From positions 1-64,000 of the forward strand of contig JANXMB010000060.1 in assembly GCA_025354865.1 (NCBI GenBank): DNA of 64,000 nucleotides, in the 5' to 3' direction. Positions 62,730-64,000 of this stretch are shown piece after piece. A program made the position numbers and the translations under genes. Numbering within the stretch: position 1 is the stretch's first letter; every line of letters starts with the position of its first letter. Origin of the DNA: Acetobacteraceae bacterium (lineage in GTDB: Bacteria > Pseudomonadota > Alphaproteobacteria > Acetobacterales > Acetobacteraceae). Below the pieces are notes generated by a model. That model searched no databases. It saw only the letters and a list, made by a program, of their open reading frames with translations, and was not told where the DNA came from.

Positions 62730-64000
62730 CAGACTGCCTCGACCGCGGCCTCGCGGCTCGCCCGTACTTTTTCGACCCGCCGGCCTTCCATTTCCAGCAC
62801 TTCGAAGCGCCAGCCTGCAAACACGATGCGATCCCCCGCCCGGGGCACGCGGCGCAGCAGCGCCAGCAGCAAGCCCGCGAGCGTGTGGTAGCTGCCCTCG
62901 GCCGGCAGGTCCGGCAGCGAGAGGCGGGATTTGACCTCGTCCACCGGCATCATGCCATCCATCGTCAGCGCGGTTTCGCCCTCGGCGCCCGTTCCACCGA
63001 TTTCCGTTTCGGCATCGGTGGGATCGCCGACGATCGCTTCGAGCACATCGGCCGCCGTCACCACACCTTCGAAACTACCGTACTCGTCCATGACCAAAGC
63101 GAGACCGAGCACATCGGATTTGAGCTGTTCCATGGCGTCGAGGGCGGTGACGGTGTCGGGCACGACCAGCGGTTGGCGCAGCGCCGCATCGAGCGACAAT
63201 TCCCCGCCGCTGAGGATGCCATCGAGCAGGTCCTTGGCCTGCACCACACCGACGACGTTATCGACCGACCCATCGCACACCACGAAACGGGAATGCGGGG
63301 CCGCCTTCAGCGTCGCAACGATGTCCTTCAGCATATCGGTTCGATCGATCCATACCAACTCGGTGCGCGGCGTCATGATCGCTCGCACCGGCTTGTCGGC
63401 CAGACGCAGCACACGGGCGATCATGTCGTGCTCCTCGGTTTCCAGCACGCCGGCCTGCGCGCCCTCCGCCAGGATCATCTTCAGTTCTTCTTCCGTCACG
63501 GTCTGCTCAGCCACCCGATGCGCGCCCAACAGCCGCAGGATAAAGCCCGAGGACCAGCCCAACACCCACACCGCCGGGGCGCCGACGCGGGCCACCAAGG
63601 CGATCGGGCGGGCAACCTTGGCGGCGGTCAGTTCCGGGTTGCGCAACGCGAGGTGCTTCGGCACCAGTTCCCCGATGACCAGGGTCAGATAAGTGGTGAC
63701 CAGCACGACGACGGTCAGCGACAGGGTCTCGGCAAAGGGACGGAGCGCGGGGAAGGTTTCCAGCGTTTCCTGCAAATGGGAGGCGATGCGCGCGCCGCCG
63801 AACACGCCGGTCAGCACGCTGACCAAGGTGATGCCGACCTGGATCGTCGGCAGAAAGCGTTGCGGGTCCTCGGCCAACGCGCGTGCGGCCGCCGCGCCCG
63901 GGGTCCCCGAACGCTCCAGCACCGCCAGGCGCGCTCGGCGTACCGAGACCAAGGCGAGTTCGCTCATCGAGAACAAACCGTTCAGCAGAATGAGCAGGAT
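62729..64000 (-). CDS. Hemolysin/CorC-type membrane protein (DUF21-CBS-CorC), 5' end beyond window
   Basis: ILLILLNGLFSMSELALVSVRRARL...; CBS pair RAIMTPRTELVWIDRTD...; C-terminal transporter-associated domain AGDRIVFAGWRFEVLEMEGRRVEKV. Confidence 0.92.
   Translation of the reverse strand: MLLILLNGLFSMSELALVSVRRARLAVLERSGTPGAAAARALAEDPQRFLPTIQVGITLVSVLTGVFGGARIASHLQETLETFPALRPFAETLSLTVVVLVTTYLTLVIGELVPKHLALRNPELTAAKVARPIALVARVGAPAVWVLGWSSGFILRLLGAHRVAEQTVTEEELKMILAEGAQAGVLETEEHDMIARVLRLADKPVRAIMTPRTELVWIDRTDMLKDIVATLKAAPHSRFVVCDGSVDNVVGVVQAKDLLDGILSGGELSLDAALRQPLVVPDTVTALDAMEQLKSDVLGLALVMDEYGSFEGVVTAADVLEAIVGDPTDAETEIGGTGAEGETALTMDGMMPVDEVKSRLSLPDLPAEGSYHTLAGLLLALLRRVPRAGDRIVFAGWRFEVLEMEGRRVEKVRASREAAVEAV

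Overview
This is a high-GC alphaproteobacterial chromosomal window. Gene content suggests Rhodospirillales/Acetobacteraceae, but that is inference. Most of it is core genome: leuCDB; gltA; lpxI and lpxD; groES-groEL with a CIRCE operator; a complete uninterrupted nuoA-N Complex I operon (minus strand); a protein quality-control block (tig-clpP-clpX-lon-hup); and four tRNAs (Arg-ACG, Asp-GTC, Val-TAC, Leu-TAG). Accessory content includes a 1579-aa repeat-rich autotransporter with five or more 147-bp repeats, two polytopic membrane glycosyltransferase-type proteins, an O-antigen-ligase/PglL-like protein, and an orphan modB. I see no CRISPR, rRNA, transposase or prophage. The two most interesting loci are: (i) an AT-rich island at 15.77-16.06 kb with two perfect DnaA boxes, a nested inverted repeat and a CtrA-type TTAA-N7-TTAA motif in front of an orphan gene; and (ii) a divergent catabolic-looking locus at 54.5-62.2 kb with two different MmgE/PrpD proteins, an orphan TRAP binding protein and a complete ABC importer. 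Many listed ORFs are antisense or frame-shadow artefacts of high GC. All assignments come from reading the translations; no database search was run.
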